Assembly (NCBI RefSeq): GCF_036568125.1
Contig: NZ_DATCTF010000015.1
Span: 1 to 64,000 of the forward strand
Reading direction: 5' to 3'
Source of the DNA: Magnetovibrio sp.
Lineage (GTDB): Bacteria; Pseudomonadota; Alphaproteobacteria; Rhodospirillales; Magnetovibrionaceae
Length of the DNA: 64,000 nt
Below the pieces are notes generated by a model. It was not told the origin of the DNA and made no database searches. It saw nothing but the letters and a program-made list of their open reading frames with translations. Positions 24,490-32,710 of this stretch are shown in pieces; position 1 is the stretch's first letter, and every line of letters begins with the position of its first letter. Position numbers and translations under genes: made by a program.

Positions 24490-24741
24490 TTATCCACCTG
24501 CGACCGGCGGCCAGATGGCCAAGGCCTCACCTTCGTTCAAGACCCGGGTTTCGCGTTCGCTGGGCGCGATATAGACGCCATCAATCAACACCAAGTGGCA
24601 ATATTCCGACGGCAGCTTGACGCTGTGGATCACATCCATCACCGTCGCGCCGTCGTCGACGGTCATCTCGACTTGGTTTTTCACCGCGCCGTCGGGCAAG
24701 TACTTGTCCAACAGCGCAAACAGTTTAAGCGTGATCTTCAA
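24490..24741 (-). CDS. MoaD/ThiS-family sulfur carrier
   Basis: This 83-residue beta-grasp protein ends in the diagnostic Gly-Gly (PPVAGG), the site that is adenylated and thiocarboxylated. MoaD donates the dithiolene sulfurs of molybdopterin and tungstopterin. A dedicated MoaD-like gene is common in AOR operons, including those of heterotrimeric AORs such as that of Aromatoleum aromaticum. It sits 15 bases after the FAD subunit gene. It probably serves the AOR cofactor, but it could act for general cofactor synthesis. Confidence 0.85.
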   Translation of the reverse strand: MKITLKLFALLDKYLPDGAVKNQVEMTVDDGATVMDVIHSVKLPSEYCHLVLIDGVYIAPSERETRVLNEGEALAIWPPVAGG

Positions 24742-24756
24742 CGGCTTGCTTCCGCC

Positions 24757-25986
24757 TTATCCTTGGCTGCACGCGACGTAAGCTTCCGCGATGCGGCTGG
24801 GGTCTTTTTTCAAACGATCCTTCCACGCGCCAAGCTTGATACGGCTTTGGATCAAGCCGCGCAGCACGCCGATTTGATCGGTGCGCCCGAGGCTCAATGC
24901 GCCGACCAGATGATCGCCGTGGAACGCCAGCTTGATGTAGCGATGCTGGTCGTGGTCCATCATCACCGCCACGTCGTCTTCACCCATCCAATGCCCGAAC
25001 GAGGCCGAGATCAACCCCAAGGTGTCGAGCACGTTCATGATCAAACTGCCGCGATACTTGGCGTCCGCACCCGCCATGTTCAAGGCCGCGATGCGGCCGT
25101 GTTCGACCGAGGTCGGTTGCACGGCGTGAACCTGAAAACCGCCACCGAAATCGGGACCTTCGGCCACGTCGCCCGCCGCATAGATGCCTTCGACGGAGCT
25201 TTGCAAACGGTCGTCGACTTTGATGCCGACGCCGATCTCAACCCCGGAGCCGGCCAGAAAATCCGTGTTGGGCTTGACGCCCACCGACACCACCACAAGA
25301 TCGGCGTCCAGATCGCCGCCCTTGTCGGTGCCGACTTTCAGCTTGCCGCCGTTCTCAGCCACAGCCGTGACTTTGGTCGAGGTCAGCAATTTGACCCCTT
25401 TGGCTTCAACCCAACGCTTGAGCATGTCGCCGCCGGTGGCATCCATCATCTTCGAGATCATGCGATCTTCGGCTTCGACCACGGTCAGATTGACGCCGCG
25501 TTCCACCAGACTTTCGAGGATGATGCAGCCGATGAAGCCTGCGCCCATCAGCACCACGTTTGAACCGGCCTTGGCGCGCGCGGCGATATACTGGGCATCT
25601 TCCAACGTCCAGCAATGATGCACGCCATCCAATTCCAATCCCGGAATCGGCGGCGTGACCGGGGTCGCACCGGTCGCCACCAACAATTTGTCATAACCGA
25701 CTTGATGGCCGTCCTGCATCGTCACCGTGCCGTTGTCGGGATCGACCTTGGTGGCGGTGCCTTGCAGATATTCGATGCCCAGGGAATCGTAGTGGCCCTC
25801 AGACTTACGCAGGTAGGTGCCCTGCTCTGCGATCTTGCCCGTCAGCACATAGGGAATCGCCATGCGCGAATAGGGCGGATGGGCTTCGCCCCCGACCAAA
25901 ATCACATGGCCCGATGGATCCGCCTTGCGCAGGTTTTCCGCCGCGACGACGCCTGCGGGACCGGCACCTAGAATTACGTATTTCAT
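24757..25986 (-). CDS. FAD/NAD(P)-dependent oxidoreductase, AorC-like subunit
   Basis: This 409-residue flavoprotein is of the pyridine-nucleotide disulfide oxidoreductase family but has no redox-active CxxxxC pair. FAD-binding motifs are KYVILGAGPAGVVAAENLR at the N-terminus and GIYAAGDVAEGPDF near 270. The NAD(H)-binding GxGxxG-like site is VVLMGAGFIGCIILE near 146. In the W-dependent AOR of Aromatoleum aromaticum a related subunit (AorC) reduces NAD+ with electrons from the Fe-S subunit. Gene order (Fe-S, AOR, FAD, MoaD) is the same here. A terminal C-terminal helix and QG ending complete the protein. Confidence in the AorC role comes from context. Confidence 0.85.
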   Translation of the reverse strand: MKYVILGAGPAGVVAAENLRKADPSGHVILVGGEAHPPYSRMAIPYVLTGKIAEQGTYLRKSEGHYDSLGIEYLQGTATKVDPDNGTVTMQDGHQVGYDKLLVATGATPVTPPIPGLELDGVHHCWTLEDAQYIAARAKAGSNVVLMGAGFIGCIILESLVERGVNLTVVEAEDRMISKMMDATGGDMLKRWVEAKGVKLLTSTKVTAVAENGGKLKVGTDKGGDLDADLVVVSVGVKPNTDFLAGSGVEIGVGIKVDDRLQSSVEGIYAAGDVAEGPDFGGGFQVHAVQPTSVEHGRIAALNMAGADAKYRGSLIMNVLDTLGLISASFGHWMGEDDVAVMMDHDQHRYIKLAFHGDHLVGALSLGRTDQIGVLRGLIQSRIKLGAWKDRLKKDPSRIAEAYVACSQG

Positions 25987-26075
25987 GAAGTCCTCCCCAA
26001 ACGCTTCAGCCCCGCCCGCCCCCTCACAACACAGAGGCGGACGGACAGGGCCGCGTTGAAAAATCCCGGATGCGT

Positions 26076-27923
26076 CTACAGAACCAGACGATCCAGTGTT
26101 TCATTGGTGGGCACGCCGTCAGGAGTCCAACCACGCAGCGCGTAGTATTCGGGCAGCATTTTGCCCAACTCGTTGACTTTGCCTTCGGCCGGGCCGGTCT
26201 TGGCTGCGTCCTTCAGCAAGCGCTTGGGCAAGGTGTCGTCCTTACCGGTGAAGCCCGCATCCAAGTTGAACTTGCGTTCCAGGTTCCACACCCGCTCGCC
26301 GACTTCCAGCAACCGGTCGACCGTCCACTCACCTTCGCACGCCGCGTCGATTTGCGGCGCAATGTTGTCCAACGACCACGCAAAGGTGGTGAACACACAC
26401 AAGCCCGAGCTGTCTACAGCGCCGGTGGCATCTTGGAACGCGATCACCAAACCGGCCTTGCCATCGGACGACAGCGGATCGGTCTTTTCGGGAATGCCCA
26501 AGATTTCCGACGCGACCGTGTAGCTGCGCAGGTGACACGCGCCGCGGTTGGAGGTTGCATAGGTCAAGCCCATACCCTGGATGCCGCGGGAATCGTAGGC
26601 CGGAAATTCCTGGCCCTTGACCGACATGGACAGGTCGGGATGACCGTATTTTTCGGTCAGCAGCTTGGAGCCCAAACCGATTTCCGCGCCGAAGCCTTCG
26701 CCGCGACCGGTCAGTTCGGCCAAGGTGGTGAGCGCCTGGGCATTGCCCCAGGTCAGTTCGATCCCACCGGTTTCCTTGGTGGTGATGACGCCCATCTCGT
26801 AGAGTTCCATCGCCGCACCGACGGTGGCGCCGAACGAGATCGGATCGAAGCCCTGTTCGTTGCAGATGAAGTTGGCGAACGTCAGCGCATCGAGATCGTT
26901 GACCCCGTTGGCCGCGCCCAATGCCCAAGCGGCCTCGTATTCCAAACCGCCGGACGCGATCTGATACTGTTCACGGTCCTTGACGGTGTAGTGGGTCGGA
27001 TCGATGGTCGAGATGCGACCGCAGCCGATGGTGCAACCGAAGCACGCGCCGTTGCGCGTCAGGTTGGGCTTGCCATCCGAACGCCGCGGCTCTTGCATCG
27101 CTTCGCCGGAAATGTCGGATGCGCCTGCGAACTGCACGTCTTTGTGATTGTGCGTCGGCAATGCCCCGGTTTCGTTGATGACGTTCATCAACACCTGGGT
27201 GCCCAACGCCGGCAAGCCTTCGCCGGTGACGCCGTTTTCGGCCAGAACCGTCTTGGCTTCGCGGGTCGCTTTCAAGAACGCATCGACATCGTTCACCTGG
27301 ACGCCCTTGGTGCCACGCACCGCGACGGCCTTGAGGTTCTTCGAGCCCATCACCGTGCCCACGCCGGAACGACCGGCGGCGCGGTGCAGGTCGTTGACCA
27401 CACCGGCGAACTTGACGCCAACTTCACCGGCTTGACCGATGGAAGCGACGCGCAACTGCGGGTCTTGGTATTCGGCTTTCAAGCCTTTTTCCGTATCCCA
27501 CACCGTGCGGCCCCAATAGCCCGATGCATCGACCAGTTTGGCGTCGTCGTCTTGGATCAGCAGGTACACCGGCTTGGCCGATTTGCCTTCGAAGATCACC
27601 ATGTCCCAACCGGCGAACTTCAGCTCGGCGCCGAAGAACCCGCCCGAGTTCGAACACGCGATCGCGCCGGTCAGGGCGCCTTTGGTGATCACCGACCAGC
27701 GCCCGCCGGTCGCCGCCGCCGTACCGGTCAGCGGACCGGTGGCGATGATCAGTTTGTTGTCGGGCGACAGCGGATCGACCTTGGGGTCGATTTCTTCGCT
27801 GAGATACTTGGTCGCCAGACCGCGTTGGCCCAAATACTGGTTGGCCCAATCCATGTTGAGCGGTTCTTCGGTGCAGGTCCCTGCGGTGAGGTTGACGCGC
27901 AGAATTCGTTTAGCCCATGACAT
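26076..27923 (-). CDS. Aldehyde:ferredoxin oxidoreductase, tungstopterin subunit (AorB-like)
   Basis: This 615-residue protein is a full-length AOR, the enzyme family that binds a bis-pterin tungsten centre and one [4Fe-4S] cluster. The pterin-binding signature RAAGRSGVGTVMGSKNLKAV is at 181-200. Cluster ligands are Cys294, Cys297 and Cys301 in CFGCTIGC, with a probable fourth at Cys509. The active-site loop PAYDSRGIQGMGL is at 441-453. AORs oxidise aldehydes to acids or reduce acids with low-potential donors. The gene lies between a four-cluster ferredoxin-like subunit and an FAD subunit, as in the heterotrimeric AORs of facultative anaerobes. Mo as the metal cannot be ruled out. Confidence 0.93.
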   Translation of the reverse strand: MSWAKRILRVNLTAGTCTEEPLNMDWANQYLGQRGLATKYLSEEIDPKVDPLSPDNKLIIATGPLTGTAAATGGRWSVITKGALTGAIACSNSGGFFGAELKFAGWDMVIFEGKSAKPVYLLIQDDDAKLVDASGYWGRTVWDTEKGLKAEYQDPQLRVASIGQAGEVGVKFAGVVNDLHRAAGRSGVGTVMGSKNLKAVAVRGTKGVQVNDVDAFLKATREAKTVLAENGVTGEGLPALGTQVLMNVINETGALPTHNHKDVQFAGASDISGEAMQEPRRSDGKPNLTRNGACFGCTIGCGRISTIDPTHYTVKDREQYQIASGGLEYEAAWALGAANGVNDLDALTFANFICNEQGFDPISFGATVGAAMELYEMGVITTKETGGIELTWGNAQALTTLAELTGRGEGFGAEIGLGSKLLTEKYGHPDLSMSVKGQEFPAYDSRGIQGMGLTYATSNRGACHLRSYTVASEILGIPEKTDPLSSDGKAGLVIAFQDATGAVDSSGLCVFTTFAWSLDNIAPQIDAACEGEWTVDRLLEVGERVWNLERKFNLDAGFTGKDDTLPKRLLKDAAKTGPAEGKVNELGKMLPEYYALRGWTPDGVPTNETLDRLVL

Positions 27924-27938
27924 TTGCGTGCCCTCCCT

Positions 27939-28418
27939 TTAAGCGCTGGCCTGTTGGCCGGCGTCGGTCGCCTTGGCCCAGGCTTTCATTTTGGCGTAGC
28001 CGGTGGCGGCCGCGTCGGTGTAGGTGATGGCCCCGGTCGGGCACGCCTTGGCGCACGCGGGATCGCCGCCGCACAGGTCGCACTTGATGACCTTGCCGCT
28101 GGCGGGGTTGTAGTTCACGGTGCCAAACGGGCAAGCGATGGTGCACACCTTGCAACCGACACACAGAGCGTCGGATACGACCTTTGCACCGGTGGCGGAG
28201 AACACGGTGATGGCATCCACGGGACACGCCTGCATGCACCAGGCGTCGTCGCACTGGGTGCAGGTGTAGGGCACGAAGCGCCCTTCATCGTGGAAATTGA
28301 AAACCTTGATGCGGGATTTCGCGGGGTTGGAGACCCCTTCGTTTTCCATCGAACAGGCGATTTCGCACTGTTCGCACCCGGTACATTTACCGGCATCTAA
28401 AACCAGAGCTTTTTCCAT
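27939..28418 (-). CDS. Four-cluster Fe-S subunit (AorA-like)
   Basis: This 159-residue ferredoxin-like protein has four Cys clusters: CTGCEQCEIAC, CTQCDDAWCMQAC, CVGCKVCTIAC and CDLCGGDPACAKAC. That pattern fits four [4Fe-4S] centres, as in DmsB/HycB-type electron-transfer subunits. The ATG at 28418 follows GGGAGG and starts directly at the ferredoxin domain. It would carry electrons between the AOR subunit and the FAD subunit. In Aromatoleum, the equivalent AorA can polymerise into a filament that binds several AorB; nothing here tests that. It is the first gene of the operon. Confidence 0.9.
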   Translation of the reverse strand: MEKALVLDAGKCTGCEQCEIACSMENEGVSNPAKSRIKVFNFHDEGRFVPYTCTQCDDAWCMQACPVDAITVFSATGAKVVSDALCVGCKVCTIACPFGTVNYNPASGKVIKCDLCGGDPACAKACPTGAITYTDAAATGYAKMKAWAKATDAGQQASA

Positions 28419-28768
28419 GTGCACCTCCCAAAAACGGTTTCTTTGCAGCTTGATGCGGGCAAGCTGGTGAAGTGGGTTTGCGGTGCGAAAGGTGAACGAA
28501 AACCGGGCAAGCTCTTCATCAAGCTTGCCAAGTCCCCAGCATTTCAAGAAGCCCGGTGTTGTCCGTGCTCCGTAACCTCCCACGTCCGCTCAATCTCATA
28601 TCATCGTCGAGCTTGAAACTATTTAGCCCTCATAAAGCGAACGGTTTCAAGTGTCTTTTTGTACTACAGCACGATCCACTCACACCCACTTTCACACCGA
28701 GGTTGAGCCAAAGCCCCCCTGCCCCTATCATGAGCCCACCGACAGCCGAAAGGGAGAGACGGGGAACC
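28419..28768. promoter_or_regulatory. 350-base divergent intergenic region with AAGCTT-core dyads (aor promoter region)
   Basis: This gap lies between the divergent aorA-like gene and an exported unknown. Two perfect dyads share the same core: CAGCTTG-N7-CAAGCTG at 28446-28466 and GGCAAGCT-N8-AGCTTGCC at 28506-28529. GGGCAAGCT recurs as a direct repeat 48 bases apart (28457 and 28505). They lie about 30-110 bases before the aorA start, where an operator would be expected. The rest of the gap shows no gene that I can support. Confidence 0.4.
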
Positions 28769-29272
28769 ATGCCCGCCACAATCCGCACGATCTTGCAAGC
28801 CGCCATCCTCGCCACCACCGCTTTGACGTTTTCCGCCGATGCGCTGGCCATCTCTCAAAGCTGTAAAGGACAGACGCGACCCGACCGCAGCGCGACGGAC
28901 GCCTTTTTCAAGGACTTCGTACCCCACTACACCATGGGCGAATGCATGGTGCGATTGAAACTCGACGTTCACGAAAATGTGAAGAAGGCCTCCGCCGTGT
29001 ATCAAATCGGCAAGGAGTTCCGCCGCTATCTCTACGCTCACGCGCCCACCGCGGCGGCGTACTACTTCGAGCCCGGTCGGGACGGCTATCATTATCTGAT
29101 GTACGTCAACGAATGCCCCAACCGCTACGCCATCACCCAAGCAATGATCGACGCGGTGCAGCCGTGCTTCGAAGGCGAGGTCGATATCAAAATGCTCGAA
29201 GGCCCGGTCGAACCCGGCCCGCAAACCTTCGAGCCGACGACCATGGAATGGACGGATTCTATTCCGGAATAA
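28769..29272 (+). CDS. Exported protein of unknown function
   Basis: This 167-residue protein has a signal peptide (MPATIRTILQAAILATTALTF, likely cleaved after ADA). The mature part is about 143 residues, with four Cys (SCKGQ, GECMV, NECPN, QPCFE) that could pair in the periplasm. No known domain is recognised. The ATG at 28769 is preceded by AGGGAG and GGGG; the open frame extends upstream without a ribosome-binding site. A strong bidirectional terminator follows 30 bases after the stop. It is divergent from the aor operon, and a shared promoter region is possible. Confidence 0.75.
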   Translation: MPATIRTILQAAILATTALTFSADALAISQSCKGQTRPDRSATDAFFKDFVPHYTMGECMVRLKLDVHENVKKASAVYQIGKEFRRYLYAHAPTAAAYYFEPGRDGYHYLMYVNECPNRYAITQAMIDAVQPCFEGEVDIKMLEGPVEPGPQTFEPTTMEWTDSIPE

Positions 29273-29301
29273 AAATATCGATCCATTGATCGCTAAAACA
29301 C

Positions 29302-29331
29302 AAAAAGGGCCTCCCGAAGGAGGCCCTTTTG
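29302..29331. terminator. Bidirectional terminator between the exported unknown and serA
   Basis: AAAAAGGGCCTCC and GGAGGCCCTTTT pair around a CGAA loop, with T-runs on both strands. It ends both the plus-strand gene at 29272 and the minus-strand serA at 29353. Confidence 0.88.
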
Positions 29332-29352
29332 CTTGCGTGAGTGCCGCTTCGT

Positions 29353-30930
29353 TTAGAAGCGCAGCGCTTGGGCGCGCATGACTTGCGGCAGGGCGCGCAG
29401 TTCGTCGAGCACGTTGTCGTCCACCGCTTGATCGACTTCGACCAAGGCCAACGCTTCGCCGCCGACTTCGGCGCGGCCGAGGTTGAAGGTCGCGACGTTG
29501 ATGCCCGCGTTGCCGAGCACGGTGCCGAGACCGCCGATGAAGCCCGGCTTGTCGTGGTTGGTGCAAAACAGCATGTGCTCGCCGAGCTTGGCGTCCATGG
29601 GAATGCCCTTGATGTCGACGATGCGCGGCTCCTTACCGGCGAACAGCGTGCCCTTGAGGGTGCGGGTTTGCGCTTCGCTGGTGACGGTCAGCGAAATCAA
29701 CGTCTGGTATTCGGTCGGACGCTCGTGCTTGACCTCGGAAATGTCGATGTCGCGTTCCTTGGCGATCACCGGGGCGGACACCATGTTCACGCCTTCCAGC
29801 ATCGGGCTCAACAGGCCTTGCAGCACCACGGCGGTGATCGGCTTGGTGTTGAGTTCGGCGGCGTGGCCTTCGTATTCGATGGTCACGGACTGGATGCCGC
29901 TCAGGGTGATCTGACCGGCGAAGCTGCCGAGCTGTTCGGCAAGCTTCATGTACGGCGCCAACTTCGGCGCGTCTTCGGCCGACACGCTCGGCATGTTGAG
30001 CGCGTTGGTCACCGCGCCGTCGAGCAGATAGTCGGAGATTTGTTCCGCGATCTGCACCGCGACGTTGACCTGGGCTTCGGTGGTGGATGCGCCCAGGTGC
30101 GGGGTGCAGATGACGTCTTCGCGACCGAACAGCGGGTTGTCGACGGCGGGTTCGACTTCGAACACGTCCAGCGCCGCGCCCGCGACCTTGCCGCTTTCCA
30201 GGGCTTCCAACAAATCGGCTTCGACCACCAGGCCGCCGCGCGCGCAGTTCACGATGCGCACGCCGTCCTTCATTTTGGCGAACGCGGCCTTGTTGACGAT
30301 GCCGCGGGTGGCGTCGGTCATCGGGGTGTGCAGGGAAATGAAGTCGGCGCGGGCGAACAATTCGTCCAGTTCGACCTTTTCCACGCCGATGTCTTGGGCG
30401 CGTTCCGGCGACAGATACGGATCGTAAGCCACGACCTTCATCTTCAAGCCGATGGCGCGGTCCGCGACCACGGAACCGATGTTGCCGGCGCCGATCAGCC
30501 CCAGCGTCTTGCCCATGACTTCAACGCCCATGAAGCGGGATTTTTCCCACTTGCCGGCGTGGGTCGAGGCATTGGCGGCGGGGATTTGACGCGCGGTGGC
30601 CATCATCAAGGTGATGGCGTGTTCGGCGGTGGTGATGGCGTTGCCGTAAGGCGTGTTCATCACCACGATGCCCTTGGAGGTGGCGGCCTTGATGTCGACG
30701 TTGTCGACACCGATACCGGCGCGGCCGATGACTTTGAGGTTGTCGGCGGCTTCGATGATGTCCGCCGTCGCCTTGGTGGCGGAGCGGATCGCGAGACCGT
30801 CGTACTCGCCGATGCAGGCCTTCAACTCGTCGGGCGTCATGCCCGGCTTGAAATCGACGTCGACGCCGCGCTCTTTGAAAATCTGCTCAGCGAGCGGGCT
30901 CATCTTATCGGAAATGAGAACCTTAACCAT
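29353..30930 (-). CDS. serA: D-3-phosphoglycerate dehydrogenase SerA
   Basis: This 525-residue NAD-dependent enzyme makes 3-phosphohydroxypyruvate, the first step of serine synthesis. The substrate domain (1-100 and 285-315) surrounds the nucleotide domain, which has the GAGNIGSVVADRA motif near 147-159. Catalytic residues are visible as Arg in NCARGG (near 235), Glu in FEVEP and His in CTPHLGAST. An intervening domain and a C-terminal ACT domain (about 450-525; FCTNHDKPGFIGGLG) follow, giving the long three-domain form of SerA. It is 41 bases after serC, so the two are one unit. Confidence 0.96.
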   Translation of the reverse strand: MVKVLISDKMSPLAEQIFKERGVDVDFKPGMTPDELKACIGEYDGLAIRSATKATADIIEAADNLKVIGRAGIGVDNVDIKAATSKGIVVMNTPYGNAITTAEHAITLMMATARQIPAANASTHAGKWEKSRFMGVEVMGKTLGLIGAGNIGSVVADRAIGLKMKVVAYDPYLSPERAQDIGVEKVELDELFARADFISLHTPMTDATRGIVNKAAFAKMKDGVRIVNCARGGLVVEADLLEALESGKVAGAALDVFEVEPAVDNPLFGREDVICTPHLGASTTEAQVNVAVQIAEQISDYLLDGAVTNALNMPSVSAEDAPKLAPYMKLAEQLGSFAGQITLSGIQSVTIEYEGHAAELNTKPITAVVLQGLLSPMLEGVNMVSAPVIAKERDIDISEVKHERPTEYQTLISLTVTSEAQTRTLKGTLFAGKEPRIVDIKGIPMDAKLGEHMLFCTNHDKPGFIGGLGTVLGNAGINVATFNLGRAEVGGEALALVEVDQAVDDNVLDELRALPQVMRAQALRF

Positions 30931-30971
30931 GGGGTCAGTCCTTTACATCAATAGGGAATGGGGAGAGCGGC

Positions 30972-32135
30972 TCAGAGGCCGGCTTTGATTTCAGCGAACG
31001 CCCAGTCGAGCCACGGCAGCAACGCTTCCATGTCCGACGTCTCAACCGTCGCACCGGCCCAGATGCGCAAGCCCGCCGGGGCATCGCGATAGCCGCCGAT
31101 GTCGTAAGCCACGCCTTCGCCGTCGAGCATCTTGACCAGCTTTTTCAGCTCGGCTTCCTGCACCTCGGCGTCGAGCGCCGTGAAGGCCGGGTCTTTGACT
31201 TTCAAACACACGGACGTATTGGAGCGAATGGCCTTGTCTTCGGCCAGGAACGCCGCCCAATCGGACTTTTCCACCCACGCTTCGATGGCCGCCAGGTTGG
31301 CGTTGGAACGCGCTTTCAAGCCTTCCAAGCCGCCGATGGTTTCGGCCCACTTGAGACCGTCGAGCGCGTCTTCGACCGCGATCATCGACGGCGTGTTGAT
31401 GGTTTCGCCCTTGAAGATGCCTTCGATGAGCTTGCCGCCCTTGGTCATCAAGAAGATTTTCGGCATCGGCCACGCCGGGGTGTAGCTTTCCAGGCGCTCC
31501 ACCGCGCGCGGGCTCAAGATCAGCATGCCGTGCGCGGCTTCACCGCCCATGACTTTCTGCCAAGAGTACGTCACGACGTCGAGCTTGTCCCACGGCAGGT
31601 CCATGGCGAACGCGGCCGAGGTGCTGTCGGCGATGGTCAGGCCTTGGCGGTCGGACGGGATCCAGTCGCCGTTGGGAACCTTGACGCCCGAGGTCGTGCC
31701 GTTCCAGGTGAAGATCACGTCGCGGGAAAAATCGACCGCGGCGAGATCGGGAATTTGCCCGTATTCGGCTTTGGTGACCTTGACGTCGTCGAGCTTCAGT
31801 TGCTTGGTGACGTCTCCGGCCCAACCGGCGCCGAAGCTTTCCCAGACCAACAGTTCGACTCCGCGCGCGCCCAGCAACGACCACATGGCCATTTCCACCG
31901 CGCCGGTATCGGACGCGGGCACGATGCCGATGCGATAGTCGTCCGGCACGCCCAAGATGGCGCGGGTGCGGTCGATCACCTCGGCGAGTTTCTTCTTGCC
32001 CGGACCCGAACGATGCGAACGGCCCGTCAAAGCGTCGGACAGGGCATCCACGGTCCAACCGGGACGTTTGGCGCAAGGGCCGGAGGAAAAATTGGGATTG
32101 GCCGGACGGAGGTCAGGCTTGGCGGTGTTGGTCAT
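30972..32135 (-). CDS. serC: Phosphoserine aminotransferase SerC
   Basis: This 387-residue PLP enzyme converts 3-phosphohydroxypyruvate to phosphoserine. The N-terminus has [15 protein letters not shown], typical of the alphaproteobacterial SerC type. The PLP Lys lies in [15 protein letters not shown] (near residue 194). [14 protein letters not shown] segment precedes it. The C-terminus ([21 protein letters not shown]) is family-like. The ATG follows directly after a hairpin whose 3' arm contains the ribosome-binding site, so translation or transcription is probably attenuated. serA follows. Confidence 0.95.
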   Translation of the reverse strand: MTNTAKPDLRPANPNFSSGPCAKRPGWTVDALSDALTGRSHRSGPGKKKLAEVIDRTRAILGVPDDYRIGIVPASDTGAVEMAMWSLLGARGVELLVWESFGAGWAGDVTKQLKLDDVKVTKAEYGQIPDLAAVDFSRDVIFTWNGTTSGVKVPNGDWIPSDRQGLTIADSTSAAFAMDLPWDKLDVVTYSWQKVMGGEAAHGMLILSPRAVERLESYTPAWPMPKIFLMTKGGKLIEGIFKGETINTPSMIAVEDALDGLKWAETIGGLEGLKARSNANLAAIEAWVEKSDWAAFLAEDKAIRSNTSVCLKVKDPAFTALDAEVQEAELKKLVKMLDGEGVAYDIGGYRDAPAGLRIWAGATVETSDMEALLPWLDWAFAEIKAGL

Positions 32136-32175
32136 AAAAAAACTCCCTTCTCAACACACTGACGAAGGGAGTTCC
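32136..32175 (-). promoter_or_regulatory. serC leader hairpin (attenuator overlapping the ribosome-binding site)
   Basis: On the minus strand GGAACTCCCTTC pairs with GAAGGGAGTT around a 13-base loop, then seven T residues lead into the serC ATG. The 3' arm AAGGGAG is also the ribosome-binding site. This is the layout of the serC leader RNA reported in alphaproteobacteria: a terminator-like stem that hides the ribosome-binding site. Confidence 0.7.
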
Positions 32176-32217
32176 AAAAACCAAACCGGGCGAAAACAGA
32201 GACTTCGCGCGTCAATT

Positions 32218-32328
32218 CGATCTTCAAAAGTATGCCCTTCGCCTTACGGCAGAAGGGTCGCGACCCGTTGGGAGGTCGTGGCCCACAGTCCCTATACGCC
32301 TCCTTGCTGCGGCGCACAAGAAGATTCG
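32218..32328. ncRNA. Stem-rich element upstream of serC (structured RNA candidate)
   Basis: A 111-base segment can fold with a closing stem (CGATCTTC 32218-32225 with GAAGATTCG 32320-32328, one bulge), an inner GTAT/ATAC pairing, a hairpin CCCTTCGCC-TTAC-GGC(A)GAAGGG (32235-32257), and an 11-pair stem GGGTCGCGACC / GGTCGTGGCCC (32255-32265 with 32274-32284). The last two share three G residues, so they partly compete. Two of the 11 pairs are G-U when read on the plus strand and become mismatches on the minus strand, which slightly favours a plus-strand RNA. It may instead be the 5' part of the serC leader. I cannot name a family. Confidence 0.4.
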
Positions 32329-32342
32329 TTGATGTGACCCGA

Positions 32343-32681
32343 TTATTGAAAATTAACGATGGCCTGAATGATAAAACCTACTGACAAAAACAATAGTCCA
32401 ATGATCCCACACTGGTTCTCATAATTGTTTTCGTTTGACCACCTCAAAAAACCTAGCAACAAAGACACGACCTTAACTGGAATCCAAATAATGGTATCCA
32501 TAATTAAATGAATTAACGAATCAAATCCTCGGACAGGTTCAAACCAATCCCTGAGAATTTGTTTCTCTAGGTAATCAGCAATTTTACGACCGGTGACATC
32601 TGACCAAACGACCTTTACACTCAAAAGAAATGCCCCAACAAGATCAAATGCCAACCCGGCTATAATCAAATTTGCTTTCAT
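32343..32681 (-). CDS. AT-rich small membrane protein, unknown
   Basis: This 112-residue protein has three likely membrane segments (about 4-25, 58-80 and 90-110) and a charged loop between the first two (TGRKIADYLEKQILRDWFEP). The DNA is clearly richer in A and T than its neighbours and uses codons such as ATA, TTA and AAA, which are rare nearby. That suggests acquisition by transfer or weak constraint. No homology is recognised. It lies between the serC leader region and an SLC13 transporter and is transcribed in the same direction. Confidence 0.55.
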   Translation of the reverse strand: MKANLIIAGLAFDLVGAFLLSVKVVWSDVTGRKIADYLEKQILRDWFEPVRGFDSLIHLIMDTIIWIPVKVVSLLLGFLRWSNENNYENQCGIIGLLFLSVGFIIQAIVNFQ

Positions 32682-32710
32682 ATTTCAGTCCCACAAAAAC
32701 CATAGAGGGC

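Noticed and set aside
26070-27920. Open frame of 616 codons opposite the AOR gene
   Set aside because: Shadow of the AOR gene, whose pterin and cluster motifs are certain.
29341-30954. Open frame of 537 codons opposite serA
   Set aside because: It is an antisense shadow of serA, rich in His, Val and Asp, without recognisable domains.
32218-32328. 6S or SRP RNA assignment for the stem-rich element
   Set aside because: The 3' part looks faintly like 6S, but the order of conserved parts does not fit, and SRP motifs are absent.
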